Shown: one piece after another, positions 35,090 to 44,290 of the stretch
Layout of the letters: each line of letters begins with the position of its first letter
Position numbering within the stretch: the first letter of the stretch is position 1
Assembly (NCBI RefSeq): GCF_010667655.1
Contig: NZ_WHZU01000015.1
Coordinates: forward strand, 1-64,000
Reading direction: 5' to 3'
From: Bifidobacterium saimiriisciurei
Lineage (GTDB): Bacteria > Actinomycetota > Actinomycetes > Actinomycetales > Bifidobacteriaceae
Length of the DNA: 64,000 bases
Translations under genes and position numbers: made by a program
The notes under the pieces: generated by a model
Database searches by the model: none
Told to the model about the DNA's origin: nothing
Seen by the model: the letters and a program-made list of their open reading frames with translations, nothing else

Positions 35090-38000
35090 ATGAATTCTGC
35101 CCCCGCAGAGAAACGAAACGGCCTGGGCCGGCGTCTGGTGGCGGTGAGCGCCACCGCGGCGTCGCTGCTCTCGTTGTGCGTGGGCGTGCCGGCGATGGCC
35201 GCCGACGCCGACGCAGCCGCAACGCCGACGGTCGCCACAGCCGCTGCCGCCGATGCGAAGCCGACCCTGCTCGCCAGCTGGGACTTCACCGGCAAGAACG
35301 GCACGAGCAGCGGCGCCATCGCCGATTCGACCGGCAAATACGACCTGACGCTCGACGGCGGCGCCGCGATCGAGCAGTACGGCGACCGCAGCAACAACGA
35401 ATCCCTGTCGCTGCGCGGCAACGGCCAGTACGCGCAGATCGACGACCAGCTGTTCAAGGATGCCGGCGACTCCTTCACCATGGAGTTCGCCGCGAAGACC
35501 CGCCACAACGACAGCGGCAAGTTCTTCTCGCTCATCGTCGGCAAGGACGGCTCGAACGACTCGAACACCACCGATCAGGCGAACGCCAACAAGTACCTGA
35601 TGTTCTACGACAGCACGACCGCCGTCAAGGGCGTGATCTCCGACAACAACTGGGGCAACGAGCAGGGCGCCAAGGTCAACGTCTCCAACAACGACAACGT
35701 GTGGCACAACTTCAGGATCGTCGTGGACGGCACCAGGCTCGCCGTGTTCCGCGACGACGCCCTGATCATCTTCAAGGCCGATACGGGCATCAAGATGAGC
35801 GACCTCGGCGCCACCACCGCATACATCGGCAAGTCGTTCTATGGCGTCGACGAATACTGGAACGGCGCGATGGACGACATCAAGATCTACAAGGGCGCCG
35901 AGCTGACGCTGCCCGAATCCGTCGCGATCTCCGGCACCGGCGTGGCCGACGGCAAGCTCACGCTCATCGAAAAGGCCACCGCCAAGCTCGCCGCCACCGT
36001 CAAGCCCGACGACGCCGTAAGCAAGAACGTCACGTGGGCCTCCTCCAACGAGTCCGTCGCGAAGGTGAGCGCCGACGGCACCGTGACCGCCGTGAAGGCC
36101 GGCGAGGCCGCGATCACCGCGACAAGCGAGCTGGGCGACAAGCGCGGCTCCATCACCGTGACCGTGAACCCGATGAACGCGCATGACGCCGCCACCGCCG
36201 ACCTCGACGCCGCCATCGCCGCGCTGAAGACCACCACCGACGAGAACCTGCCGCTCGCGGCCAAGGGCTCCGAGAACGGTTCCGCGATCACGTGGTCCTC
36301 CTCCGACCCGAAGCTCATCACCGGCACCGACGCCGACTACAAGGCGCCGGCCAACGGCATGGCCGACCCGTACAAGGGCGCCGGCGTCGTGACCCGTCCG
36401 GCCTACGGCGACGGCGATTCCAAGCCCGTCACGCTCACCGCCACCGCCAGCTACAACGGCGGCGAGAAGGTGACGAAGACCGTCGAAGTCACCGTCAAGG
36501 AGAAGACGCGCGAAGTGCCCGACGGCGCGTACGCGGCCGTTACGTTCCTTTCCGACGCCGCCACCACGAACGGCAAGATCGGCGAGGCGCTGTACGAATC
36601 CGCCACCGACGGCAACAACTTCTTCTCGTTCAAGGAGATCAACGGCTCCAACCCGGTCATCGTGTCGAACACCGACACCAAGGGCCTGCGCGACCCGTAC
36701 GTGCTCAAGTCCAAGGACGGCGACAAGTTCTACATGATCGCCACCGACCTCAAGGTCTCGTCGCAGGGATGGGGCCAGAACCAGCAGTATGGCTCCCTCA
36801 AGCTCGAGGCCTGGGAGTCGACCGACATGGTCAACTGGACGCGCACCAACGCCGAGGACGGCGACACCGGCATCAAGGTCAACGCCGACAACATGGGCAT
36901 GACCTGGGCGCCCGAAGCCTTCTGGAGCGACGAGCTCAACTCCTACGTCGTGTTCTGGTCGTCGCGTGAATACACCGACGCCACCCGCAAGACCGCGGTG
37001 AAGAGCTCGAAGACCGGCAACGCGTACAACATCCTCGTGATGGCCACCACGCGCGACTTCCGCACCTTCACCCCGGCCGAAAAGTGGCAGGACACCCAGT
37101 ACTCCCGCATCGACTCCACCGTGTTCAAGGTCGGCGACACCTACTACCGCCTGACCAAGAACGAGGAGGGCGGGGCCGCCGGCAGCTACATCACCACCGG
37201 CAAGTCCACGTTCCTCGAGCGTTCGAAGTGCCTGACCTGCACCACGACGACGGCCGACCCGAACGCCGACATCACCAAGACGTGGCAGCTCGTCGACCAG
37301 AACATCCTGCCGTTCGAGGGTCCGGAGTCCATCAAGCTCAACGCCGGCGACCCGAACCAGAACGAGAAGGGCGACGCCATGATCATCATGGCCGACTCCG
37401 GCGGCTACAAGCCGTTCATGGCCTCCGAGTCCGCCCTCGCCGCCTCCGGCTGGACGAACCGCCTCTCGCAGACCAACGGCTGGTACACGGAGAAGCAGTG
37501 GGGCCCGGGCGTCACCGGCAAGGTCACCCCGACCAACATGCCGACCCCGACCCGCCACGGCGCGTTCGTGAACGTCTCCGCCGCCGTCGCCGAGAACATG
37601 CACAAGTGGACCTCCGCCAACCCGACGAAGATCCCCGCCGTGGACTCCACGACCGCCGCCAAGTACGACGCCGACTCCCGCGAACTCACCGCCACCGTGA
37701 CCGCCGCCGACAAGGGCACGGTCGCCGGTTCGGTGAAGTTCTCGACCACGGACGGCAAGTGGTCCAAGACCGTGAAGCTCGACGCCAAGGGCGTGGCCGC
37801 GGTCACGGTTCCGGGCGACGTGGCCGGCACGATTTCGGTGGTCTACGACGGCTACACCGACAAGCTCGTCAACGCCTCCTCCACCGAGGTCAAGGACGTT
37901 GAGGCCACGAAGTACGGCGTGAAGGACCTCGCCAAGGTGACCGCCGTGTACACCGACAACGGCGCGACCGTGGCCGGCTTCGATTCCCAGAAGTCCGACC

Positions 38001-38443
38001 CCGTGAGCATCGACAAGGGCCGCAGCGTCAGGCTGCAGGGCGTGCCGACCGGATGGAAGACCGACGCGGCCACGACCGACGCAGGCCAGGTGTTCACCGT
38101 CACCAGCCCCGACGGCGCCGTCACGCAGGTCTACACCTTCGCGTTCAAGTCCGGGCCCTCCACCAAGCCGACGCCGAACGAGCCGAACAACGGCAACGGT
38201 TCCGGCAACGCCGGCAACGTCGGTGGCAATAACGGTTCCGGCAACACGAACGGCGGCAACGCCGGCAACGGCAACGCCGCCGCCAAGCCGTCCGACAGCA
38301 AGACGACCGCCGCCGGCGACGGCAACCAGTACGGCGGCCGGCAGCAGCTGTCGAAGACCGGCACGGCCGTCACCGCGCTCGCCTTCGCCGCCGTCGCGCT
38401 CTCCGGCATCGGCATCGTCGCCCTGCGTCGTCGTCGCGCGTAG
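35090..38443 (+). CDS. Secreted GH43 pentosidase (alpha-L-arabinofuranosidase-type), cell-wall associated
   Basis: 1117 residues. GAGGAGG ends 6 nt before the ATG at 35090. A signal peptide (ending PAMA) is followed by a LamG-like concanavalin domain (about 55-280), a Big_2 Ig-like domain and a related domain (about 280-470), and the GH43 five-bladed propeller (about 480-830): GLRDPY with Asp535, WAPEAFW with Glu609, and RIDSTVF. The motif set resembles subfamily 22 arabinofuranosidases of B. longum acting on arabinan/arabinogalactan. The C-terminus has beta repeats, an Asn/Gly linker, LSKTG, a membrane helix and RRRRA. It should release arabinose from plant polysaccharide outside the cell. 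A lacI-type operator lies upstream. Exact linkage cannot be read. Confidence 0.92.
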   Translation: MNSAPAEKRNGLGRRLVAVSATAASLLSLCVGVPAMAADADAAATPTVATAAAADAKPTLLASWDFTGKNGTSSGAIADSTGKYDLTLDGGAAIEQYGDRSNNESLSLRGNGQYAQIDDQLFKDAGDSFTMEFAAKTRHNDSGKFFSLIVGKDGSNDSNTTDQANANKYLMFYDSTTAVKGVISDNNWGNEQGAKVNVSNNDNVWHNFRIVVDGTRLAVFRDDALIIFKADTGIKMSDLGATTAYIGKSFYGVDEYWNGAMDDIKIYKGAELTLPESVAISGTGVADGKLTLIEKATAKLAATVKPDDAVSKNVTWASSNESVAKVSADGTVTAVKAGEAAITATSELGDKRGSITVTVNPMNAHDAATADLDAAIAALKTTTDENLPLAAKGSENGSAITWSSSDPKLITGTDADYKAPANGMADPYKGAGVVTRPAYGDGDSKPVTLTATASYNGGEKVTKTVEVTVKEKTREVPDGAYAAVTFLSDAATTNGKIGEALYESATDGNNFFSFKEINGSNPVIVSNTDTKGLRDPYVLKSKDGDKFYMIATDLKVSSQGWGQNQQYGSLKLEAWESTDMVNWTRTNAEDGDTGIKVNADNMGMTWAPEAFWSDELNSYVVFWSSREYTDATRKTAVKSSKTGNAYNILVMATTRDFRTFTPAEKWQDTQYSRIDSTVFKVGDTYYRLTKNEEGGAAGSYITTGKSTFLERSKCLTCTTTTADPNADITKTWQLVDQNILPFEGPESIKLNAGDPNQNEKGDAMIIMADSGGYKPFMASESALAASGWTNRLSQTNGWYTEKQWGPGVTGKVTPTNMPTPTRHGAFVNVSAAVAENMHKWTSANPTKIPAVDSTTAAKYDADSRELTATVTAADKGTVAGSVKFSTTDGKWSKTVKLDAKGVAAVTVPGDVAGTISVVYDGYTDKLVNASSTEVKDVEATKYGVKDLAKVTAVYTDNGATVAGFDSQKSDPVSIDKGRSVRLQGVPTGWKTDAATTDAGQVFTVTSPDGAVTQVYTFAFKSGPSTKPTPNEPNNGNGSGNAGNVGGNNGSGNTNGGNAGNGNAAAKPSDSKTTAAGDGNQYGGRQQLSKTGTAVTALAFAAVALSGIGIVALRRRRA

Positions 38444-38464
38444 CGCCCATCCCGCCATCCCATC

Positions 38465-38492
38465 CGGCTCCCCTCATATTCGAGGGGAGCCG
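38465..38492 (+). terminator. Hairpin after the first GH43 gene
   Basis: CGGCTCCCCTC/GAGGGGAGCCG, 11-bp perfect stem, loop ATATTC, no T-run. It may slow transcription between the two GH43 genes or stabilise the upstream message. Confidence 0.55.
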
Positions 38493-38536
38493 ATCCGACC
38501 CCGATCCGGTCACATCACGCATAACCCAACCACGTA

Positions 38537-38594
38537 ATCCATAACTCAATATCGCAAAGCACCCAAAAATCCCATCCAATCGCAGAGGAGCATT
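38537..38594 (+). promoter_or_regulatory. Conserved 5' leader of GH43 genes
   Basis: A 21-bp word beginning ATCCATAACTCAATATC lies at 38537-38557 and is identical at 58335-58355. Related words precede the other GH43 genes at 54390 and 63737-63780, always 30-50 bp before GAGGAG-ATGGG. Confidence 0.6.
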
Positions 38595-41500
38595 ATGGGA
38601 ATCTGGAAGAAGGCCATAGGCCTCACGGTCGGAGCGGCGACGCTCGCGGCCGGCATGCTGGTGCCGATGACGGCATCGGCCGCGGAGACCAATCCGCTCA
38701 TCCACTATTCATTCGACAAGGCGCTTACCGGCAAGACCATCGCCAACGAAGGCAGCGCCACCGGTTCCGACGCCACGCTCAGCGGCGACGCCACGGTCGC
38801 CGACGGTCAGATCAGACTCACCGGATCGCAGACCATCGGCGTGCCGACCACGGCCCTCAAGGACCAGAAGGACGTCACCGTCTCCATCTGGCTGAAGAAC
38901 AACTACGGCAACGGCAACACGGCCGCCGCCTATATCGGCGCGGCCAAGACCGGCAACTATCCGAACAACGGCTACTTCCTGCTCAACCCCGCCAATCCGA
39001 GCGGCTACGTGAAGTCCGTCATGACCACGGCCACGGCGGCCGCGCCGTCCGGCAGCCCGTGGGGCACCGAAACCGGCCCCGGCGCCACGAACGCCGCCGC
39101 GTCCGGCACGAAGGCCACCTCCGATCTGGCGCTCTACACCACCGTCATCGACGGTACCAACGGCACGATGAGCTTCTATCTCAACGGCCGGCCGGTCGGC
39201 GACGCCACCTACGCCATCCCCGAAGGCGGCCTGACGAACTACGGCGACCTCGTCGCCTACATCGGCAAGTCGGCGTACTCCGACCCGAACTCGAAGATCG
39301 ACGTCGACGACTACGCCGTCTACGGCGCGGCGCTGAGCGCCGACGCCGTGGCCGACCTCTACGGCGCGGAGGCGTTGGAGAAGGCCGTGTCGTCGATCGC
39401 GTCCTCCGTGCCGACGTCGGCCGACGCCGACTTCACGCTGCCGACGTCCGCCGCCGGCGCGACCATCACGTGGAAGTCCGACAACGCCGCCATCGCCGTC
39501 GACAACGCGACCGGCAAGGCGGCCGTCGTCCGTCCGGCCGCCTCCGCCGGCGACGCGAAGGTCACGCTTACCGCCACGTTCACGCTCGGCGACGACACCA
39601 GGACGGTCACCTACGTCGTCACCGTGCCGAAGCAGCTGTCCGACGCCGACAAGGCGCAGAAGGACGCGGCCGCCATCGCCATCGAATCCTCCGACGACGT
39701 GCGCTCCAACATCTCCCTGCCCGTGACCGGCGAAAACGGTTCGAAGATCGCGTGGACGGTCGTCGCCGGCGGCGACAGCGCCGCGATCGGCGACGTGACC
39801 GACGGCCGTTACGTGACCGTGAACGTCAAGCGTCCGGCCGCCGGAGCGAAGGCCGTAAGCGTGACGCTCAGGGCCTCCGTCACCAACGGTTCGGCCACCG
39901 AGACGAAGGACTTCACCGTCGAGATCCAGCCGATGCCGGCCTCCGAGGAGAAGGACGAGGCCTACGTGTGGGCGTTCTTCACCGGTGAGGGCGCGGGCGC
40001 CGAGAAGATCAGCCTCGCCGCCTCCAAGGGCAACGACGCGCTCGACTGGAACACGCTCAACGACGGCACGCCGCTGTTCACGTCCGAATACGGCGAGAAG
40101 GGCCTGCGCGACCCGTTCATCATCCGCTCCAAGGACGGCGACAGGTTCTACATGCTCGCCACCGATCTGAAGATCGACGGCCGCGCCGGCGGATTCGACT
40201 CCGGCCAGCGCAACGGCTCGAAGTACATCGAGGTGTGGAAGTCCGACGACCTGGTCAACTGGTCGAAGCAGAGCCATGTGAAGGTGAGCTCCGACTACGC
40301 CGGCAACACGTGGGCGCCCGAGGCCTACTACGACACGGCTATCGGCAAGTACGTCGTCTACTGGGCGTCGAACATGTACGACACGACCGACAACAGCCTG
40401 TCCGTCCGCACCCACGTCACCTACAACCAGATGATCTACGTGACGACCGATGACTTCGTCAGCTTCTCCGACCCGCAGGTGTGGGTGAACGTCAACCAGG
40501 GCAAGGGCAAGGGCATGATCGACGCGACCATCGCCGAGGAGAACGGCGTCTACTACCGCTTCTACAAGGACGAATCGCAGATGAAGATCCGCGAGGAGAA
40601 GTCCACGAACCTGCTCGCCGCGATCGGCACGGCCACGACGCCCGGCACGCTGCCGAAGCAGACCGGCCTCGCTGCATCCGCCCAGTGGACGCTCGTCAGG
40701 GACCAGATCGGCAACGGTCAGAACAACCAGTACGGCGGCACGTTCTCCGGTGGTGAGGGCCCGTCGGTGTTCCCTGCCAACGACGGCGACGTGAACGGCA
40801 ACAAGTGGTATCTGTTCATCGACCAGCCGGGCTACCACGGCGGCCCGAACCACTACATCGGCTTCAAGGTCAACGATCTGGCCACCGGCGAGGTGACCTC
40901 TGTGAAGTACAAGAGTCTGCCGACCAACTCCGACGGCGGCAAGCCGCGTCACGGCACCGTCGTGCCGGTGACGCGCGCCCAGTACCAGAAGGTGCTCGAG
41001 GCGTATGCGAAGAACGTGGCCGTGAAGTCGGTCGACGCCATGGCCGTCTCGACCAAGGTCGGCGAGGACCCGACCGGCAGCCTGCCGGCCAAGGCCCACC
41101 TCACCCACGTCGACGGCTCCGAGGCCGATGTGGATGTCGTCTGGGAGAAGATCCCCGCCGACGACTACGCCAAGACCGGAACGTTCACCGTCAGGGGCGT
41201 GGCGCAGGACGACTCCCGCATGCCCGTCGAGGCCACCGTGACCGTGACCGGCACGAGCATCGCCGACGCCGACGTGACGCTCGAGAAGACCGAGTACACC
41301 GCCGACGGTTCGGAGAAGAAGCCGGCCGTCACCGTGAAGCTCGGCGACAAGACCCTCGTGGCCGGCGCCGACTACACGGTCGCCTACGCGAACAACGTGA
41401 AGCCCGGTTCCGACGCGACCGTGACCGTGACCGGCGTCGGCCTGTACGAAGGTACGAAGGCCGTGACGTTCACGATCAGGGAGGCAGCCGGCCAGACCGT

Positions 41501-41918
41501 CGACAAGGCCGGCCTGCGCAAGGCCTACGACAAGGTGAAGGACTATCGTGCCGCCGACTACAAGTCCGGTTGGGACGCGTTCGCCAAGGCCCGTGACGCG
41601 GCGGCCGGCGTGCTTGCCGACAAAGCGGCCTCGCAGGACGACGTCGACAACGCGCTCGCCGCGCTGAACACGGCCGCTGCCGGACTGGTCAGGGCCGATG
41701 GCGCCAAGCCGGCGCCGGGCCAGAACGGCAGCGGTTCCGACGCCGGTAGCGCCGGTTCGAATGGCTCCGGTTCGGACGGCTCGACCGGATCTCATGGTTC
41801 GCAGGCCGGTGGCGGGCAGCTGTCGAAGACGGGCGCTGCCGTCGGCGGCGTCGCGCTCGCCGTCGCGCTGCTGGCCACGGCCGGCGCGGCTGCTGCGCTG
41901 CGCCGACGTCGCGCGTAA
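38595..41918 (+). CDS. Secreted GH43 pentosidase with LamG, Ig-like and FIVAR domains
   Basis: 1107 residues; GAGGAG lies 5 nt before the ATG. Signal peptide MGIWKK...MTASAA, then a LamG-like domain (about 30-250), two atypical Ig-like modules (about 255-445) and a GH43 propeller (about 455-800) with GLRDPF (Asp506), WAPEAYY (Glu576) and GMIDATI. After it come a Big_4-like domain (DVVWEKIPADDYAKTGTFTVRG), another Ig-like repeat and one FIVAR helical repeat, and then LSKTG, a membrane helix and RRRRA. It resembles B. longum subfamily-22-like arabinofuranosidases. It lies 151 bp after the first GH43 gene and may share its transcript, though it has its own leader. Confidence 0.92.
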   Translation: MGIWKKAIGLTVGAATLAAGMLVPMTASAAETNPLIHYSFDKALTGKTIANEGSATGSDATLSGDATVADGQIRLTGSQTIGVPTTALKDQKDVTVSIWLKNNYGNGNTAAAYIGAAKTGNYPNNGYFLLNPANPSGYVKSVMTTATAAAPSGSPWGTETGPGATNAAASGTKATSDLALYTTVIDGTNGTMSFYLNGRPVGDATYAIPEGGLTNYGDLVAYIGKSAYSDPNSKIDVDDYAVYGAALSADAVADLYGAEALEKAVSSIASSVPTSADADFTLPTSAAGATITWKSDNAAIAVDNATGKAAVVRPAASAGDAKVTLTATFTLGDDTRTVTYVVTVPKQLSDADKAQKDAAAIAIESSDDVRSNISLPVTGENGSKIAWTVVAGGDSAAIGDVTDGRYVTVNVKRPAAGAKAVSVTLRASVTNGSATETKDFTVEIQPMPASEEKDEAYVWAFFTGEGAGAEKISLAASKGNDALDWNTLNDGTPLFTSEYGEKGLRDPFIIRSKDGDRFYMLATDLKIDGRAGGFDSGQRNGSKYIEVWKSDDLVNWSKQSHVKVSSDYAGNTWAPEAYYDTAIGKYVVYWASNMYDTTDNSLSVRTHVTYNQMIYVTTDDFVSFSDPQVWVNVNQGKGKGMIDATIAEENGVYYRFYKDESQMKIREEKSTNLLAAIGTATTPGTLPKQTGLAASAQWTLVRDQIGNGQNNQYGGTFSGGEGPSVFPANDGDVNGNKWYLFIDQPGYHGGPNHYIGFKVNDLATGEVTSVKYKSLPTNSDGGKPRHGTVVPVTRAQYQKVLEAYAKNVAVKSVDAMAVSTKVGEDPTGSLPAKAHLTHVDGSEADVDVVWEKIPADDYAKTGTFTVRGVAQDDSRMPVEATVTVTGTSIADADVTLEKTEYTADGSEKKPAVTVKLGDKTLVAGADYTVAYANNVKPGSDATVTVTGVGLYEGTKAVTFTIREAAGQTVDKAGLRKAYDKVKDYRAADYKSGWDAFAKARDAAAGVLADKAASQDDVDNALAALNTAAAGLVRADGAKPAPGQNGSGSDAGSAGSNGSGSDGSTGSHGSQAGGGQLSKTGAAVGGVALAVALLATAGAAAALRRRRA

Positions 41919-42018
41919 TCGTACCTGCGTTGCGTTGGCCGTACTCACGTCGCGTGTAGTTGCGCCGACGCCGTGTGTGGCCATACCTACGTAGATGCGA
42001 CTACGTAGATGCACGATC

Positions 42019-42069
42019 CGGTGCCGTCGGGACCTTCTTCATTCATAGGTCCCGACGGCACCGTCGTTT
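42019..42069 (+). terminator. Strong terminator after the second GH43 gene
   Basis: A perfect 16-bp stem (42019-42034 with 42048-42063), loop of 13 nt, followed by TCGTTTG. It ends the first GH43 pair. Confidence 0.85.
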
Positions 42070-42079
42070 GTGCACGCGA

Positions 42080-42115
42080 ATGGACGTTCGCATGGACGTT
42101 CGCATGGACGTTTAT
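42080..42115. repeat. Three tandem 12-bp repeats
   Basis: ATGGACGTTCGC at 42080 and 42092, and ATGGACGTTTAT at 42104, directly after the terminator. Larger related words beginning TTTGTGCACGAATGG recur at 42178 and 42237. Confidence 0.7.
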
Positions 42116-42254
42116 GGGTCGTGGTCGCGGGCTTGTTGATGGGTCGTGGTCGCAGTCCCGTCGGTGCCGCCGGCCGTTTGTGCACGAATGGGCACTTATC
42201 GGTCGCGACTGCGGGCTTGCCTGCGACGTCGGTTGTTTGCGCGCACGAATGGGC

Positions 42255-42495
42255 GTTTATCGGCGTATTCGTTGATTCGCGAATCAAGTCATTGTTCGCG
42301 AATCGACTGGTACGCCTCCATATCGCGATTCGCGATGTGGATAAACATGCACGAACTGATTGATATGGATGTATTGCGTGATTCGTGCGCGATTATATCG
42401 TCGATGAATCGTCAGTAGTCCGCGTATTTCACGGTTCGCGTACGGGAGCGCCGTTCATAGATCGTCAGATACAGGCGTATCCGACGATCCATGGA
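42255..42495. repeat. 53-bp dyad repeat array C (five units)
   Basis: Anchors GATTCGCGAA (42274), GATTCGCGAT (42327), GATTCGTGCG (42380) and GGTTCGCGTA (42433) are 53 bp apart, then GATCCATGGA (42485) is 52. It ends 63 bp before the paired LacI-type operators at 42560 and 42598. Confidence 0.82.
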
Positions 42496-42558
42496 TGTGA
42501 TGGCCTCGCGTAAATGGGGTTGCATAACCAAATAATCCGGAAAATATTACGAAACGGC

Positions 42559-42611
42559 TTGTGAGAGCCTTAACATCTGCTATACTAAAAATGTACTTGT
42601 TAGCCCTCACA
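42559..42611 (+). promoter_or_regulatory. Promoter bracketed by two LacI-type operators, without a gene downstream
   Basis: TTGTGA (42559-42564) and TATACT (42581-42586) are 16 bp apart. Operator-like words overlap the -35 (TGTGAGAG...TAACA, 42560-42575) and cover the start (TGTTAGCCCTCACA, 42598-42611, inside the longer CTTG..CAAG palindrome). All genes from here to 47.1 kb are on the other strand. Confidence 0.7.
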
Positions 42612-42900
42612 AGACGACGTTGACGCCGTTTCGTGAGTGTCGACAAATGCAAAGCAACACGTCTACCGAACGCCGACGGTGGCAGCGATGCCGACGTCGG
42701 GGCCTGATGCGATGTGCTGTATACAACCGAACAAATCAACCGACCAACGACAAATCGGAGAAGAGTGACCTTCTCCGCCAACCATCAAAGGAGCTGCGAC
42801 AACCTCTCTCTTTCATTTCCCCTTTAGAAACCCCTGCTGCGCGATCCGAGAACCGTTTTAAGCCTCTTTTCAGGTTCTCCGGTCGCGCAGTTTGGTTTTT
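42593..42900 (+). ncRNA. Putative ~300-nt untranslated transcript or remnant of a deleted gene
   Basis: The promoter at 42559-42586 would start an RNA near 42593, and the terminator at 42837-42900 would end it. There is no reading frame with a ribosome-binding site and start; AAAGGAG at 42787-42793 has no nearby ATG/GTG. CGGAGAAG/CTTCTCCG (42756-42763 and 42770-42777) forms an internal hairpin. It may be a small regulatory RNA or the leader of a lost GH43 gene. No known RNA family was recognised. Confidence 0.45.
42837..42900 (+). terminator. Terminator of the orphan transcript
   Basis: 42837-42854 pairs with 42873-42890 (16 of 18 positions) around an 18-nt loop, followed by TTTGGTTTTT. It lies 103 bp past the end of ridA on the other strand. 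Confidence 0.8.
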
Positions 42901-42920
42901 GAGACGGTTGGGTCGCGTTG

Positions 42921-42970
42921 ACTCCATTCGCGAATCGCGCGATATGGATATATCACTCGATTCACGAACG
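42921..42970. repeat. Isolated copy of the 53-bp dyad unit
   Basis: A left arm CGCGAATCGCGCGATATG at 42930-42950 region and a right arm ending GATTCACGAACG (anchor 42959) form a single unit outside any array, between the orphan terminator and ridA. Confidence 0.6.
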
Positions 42971-43003
42971 AAAGAAGTCGCTTTTATGCCCCTACGACTT
43001 TCG

Positions 43004-43375
43004 TCATGAACGATGGGCCACGGCCTCAATCTCGATGACAGCGTCGGCGGCGAGCGCTCCGACCTCCATGGCGCTGCGGGATGGGTACGGCTCGCCGAAG
43101 AAATCGGCGTACACGGCGTTCATGGCGGGGAAATCCGAAAAATCGGTCATGAATACCGTGGTTTTCACGATAGCTTCTTTGTCCAGTCCGATGCTCCTCA
43201 CTGCAGCTTCGAGGTTACGCAGTGTCGCGCGGGTCTGTTCCTCGATGCCTTCCGGCATGACGCCCGTCTCCGGATCGATGGGTAGCTGTCCCGAAACGAA
43301 CACCATATCGCCCGCTTCGCGAACAGCGGAATAAGGTCCGGCCATGATTGCTCCTTGGTAAATGTGGTCTGCCAT
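43004..43375 (-). CDS. ridA: RidA-family enamine/imine deaminase
   Basis: About 123 residues. RidA hydrolyses 2-aminoacrylate and similar enamines to 2-oxo acids and ammonia, preventing damage to PLP enzymes. Family motifs: GPYSAVREAGDMVFVSGQLP, TRATLRNLEAAVRSIG, KTTVFMTDF and YPSRSAMEVGAL..AVIEIEAVA with the conserved catalytic Arg and Glu. The start is uncertain: ATG 43375 gives a full first strand, whereas ATG 43345 has AAGGAG six bases upstream but would lose that strand. It is the last gene of the dsdX-dsdA operon; DsdA makes exactly the enamine RidA removes, so the association is functional. Confidence 0.9.
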   Translation of the reverse strand: MADHIYQGAIMAGPYSAVREAGDMVFVSGQLPIDPETGVMPEGIEEQTRATLRNLEAAVRSIGLDKEAIVKTTVFMTDFSDFPAMNAVYADFFGEPYPSRSAMEVGALAADAVIEIEAVAHRS

Positions 43376-43473
43376 TGCGGTGCACGCCTGAGATTGTGCG
43401 TTGCAGTGCAATGGTTTGGATTTATGAATCGATTGAACTGAACTGAATTGAATTGACTCGATAGTTTGCCCGT

Positions 43474-44139
43474 TTACTCGGCCTGCGCCATGCGCAGATA
43501 CCGGTACGCGGTTGATTCGGAAACGCCCATCAGATTCGCGACATTGCTGACCGCGCCCTTGAACTGGAAATATCCGCGGGAATTCAGCGTTCTCATCGCC
43601 TTGAGACGATCGTCTACGCTGAATTTCGTTACGGGAATCCCGTTTTCCGCACTCATGGCATTGAACACCTGCATGGCCATATCCTCCACGGAAACGGCCA
43701 GATTCTCCTCATACGTCTCCGAGGTCTCCTCGACGTTGGGGGTGGGGAGATAGGCATGCTCGATCTGCTCTATCGACCGCTTGAGCGTGAGGAAGGCCGT
43801 CTGATCGGTGTTGACGCAAATCGTTCCCACGATTCGGTCGTTGCGGCGGATGAAATAGGTGGAGGAGACCAGCGAATGCTCGCTATGACTGACGTGTCCG
43901 GGATATCCGGCGATGTAGTCCTTGTGTTGTGCCATACCGTCGTTCAATACCTTCAGCATCAGGTCCGTGGCCGGCGATCCGACTGATCGTCCGCTGACGT
44001 GCCCGTTGGCGATGGCGATTACCGATGATTCGGGATTCGTGACGTCATGGAGCACCACTTCCGTATTGGAACCCAGGGCCGCGCCGAGAAAATGCACCAA
44101 GGGTATGAAGGAACGCACGTATTCGCTGTCCTCGTTCAT
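43474..44139 (-). CDS. PAS_6 (YheO-like) / HTH_22 transcriptional regulator
   Basis: 221 residues. The N-terminal domain is YheO-like PAS_6 (SNTEVVLHDVTNPESSVIAIANGHVSGRSVGSPATDLML), and the C-terminal domain (FSVDDRLKAMRTLNSRGYFQFKGAVSNVANLMGVSESTAYRYLRMAQ) is HTH_22. Regulators of this type include the D-arginine utilisation repressor DauR, so a D-amino-acid sensor is plausible. It lies within the D-serine operon, in place of the LysR-type DsdC of enterobacteria. Likely start ATG 44139, with AAAGGCAGG upstream; another in-frame ATG at 44199 has no ribosome-binding site. A terminator-like pair of competing hairpins lies just before it. Confidence 0.86.
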   Translation of the reverse strand: MNEDSEYVRSFIPLVHFLGAALGSNTEVVLHDVTNPESSVIAIANGHVSGRSVGSPATDLMLKVLNDGMAQHKDYIAGYPGHVSHSEHSLVSSTYFIRRNDRIVGTICVNTDQTAFLTLKRSIEQIEHAYLPTPNVEETSETYEENLAVSVEDMAMQVFNAMSAENGIPVTKFSVDDRLKAMRTLNSRGYFQFKGAVSNVANLMGVSESTAYRYLRMAQAE

Positions 44140-44211
44140 GTTCCTGCCTTTCCACTCATCGTTGCGGCAGCGGCGACTATGTGTATGCCGTTCTGCCATT
44201 ATTTGCGTGAT

Positions 44212-44259
44212 GGGGGGGCATCGGGAATGGAAAGGAGAGTGCCCCCCTCGTCCCGATGC
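44212..44259 (-). promoter_or_regulatory. Two mutually exclusive hairpins between dsdA and the regulator gene
   Basis: GGGGGGGCA (44212-44220) can pair with TGCCCCCC (44240-44247), while the overlapping GCATCGGGA (44218-44226) can pair with TCCCGATGC (44251-44259). Both stems cannot form at once. Confidence 0.5.
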
Positions 44260-44290
44260 CTCGGCTGCGTGGCCGGTCCGCCGGTGAATG

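Noticed and set aside
42620..43009. 129-codon frame over the orphan transcript
   Set aside because: It runs through the strong terminator at 42837-42900 and an isolated dyad repeat, and starts without a ribosome-binding site.
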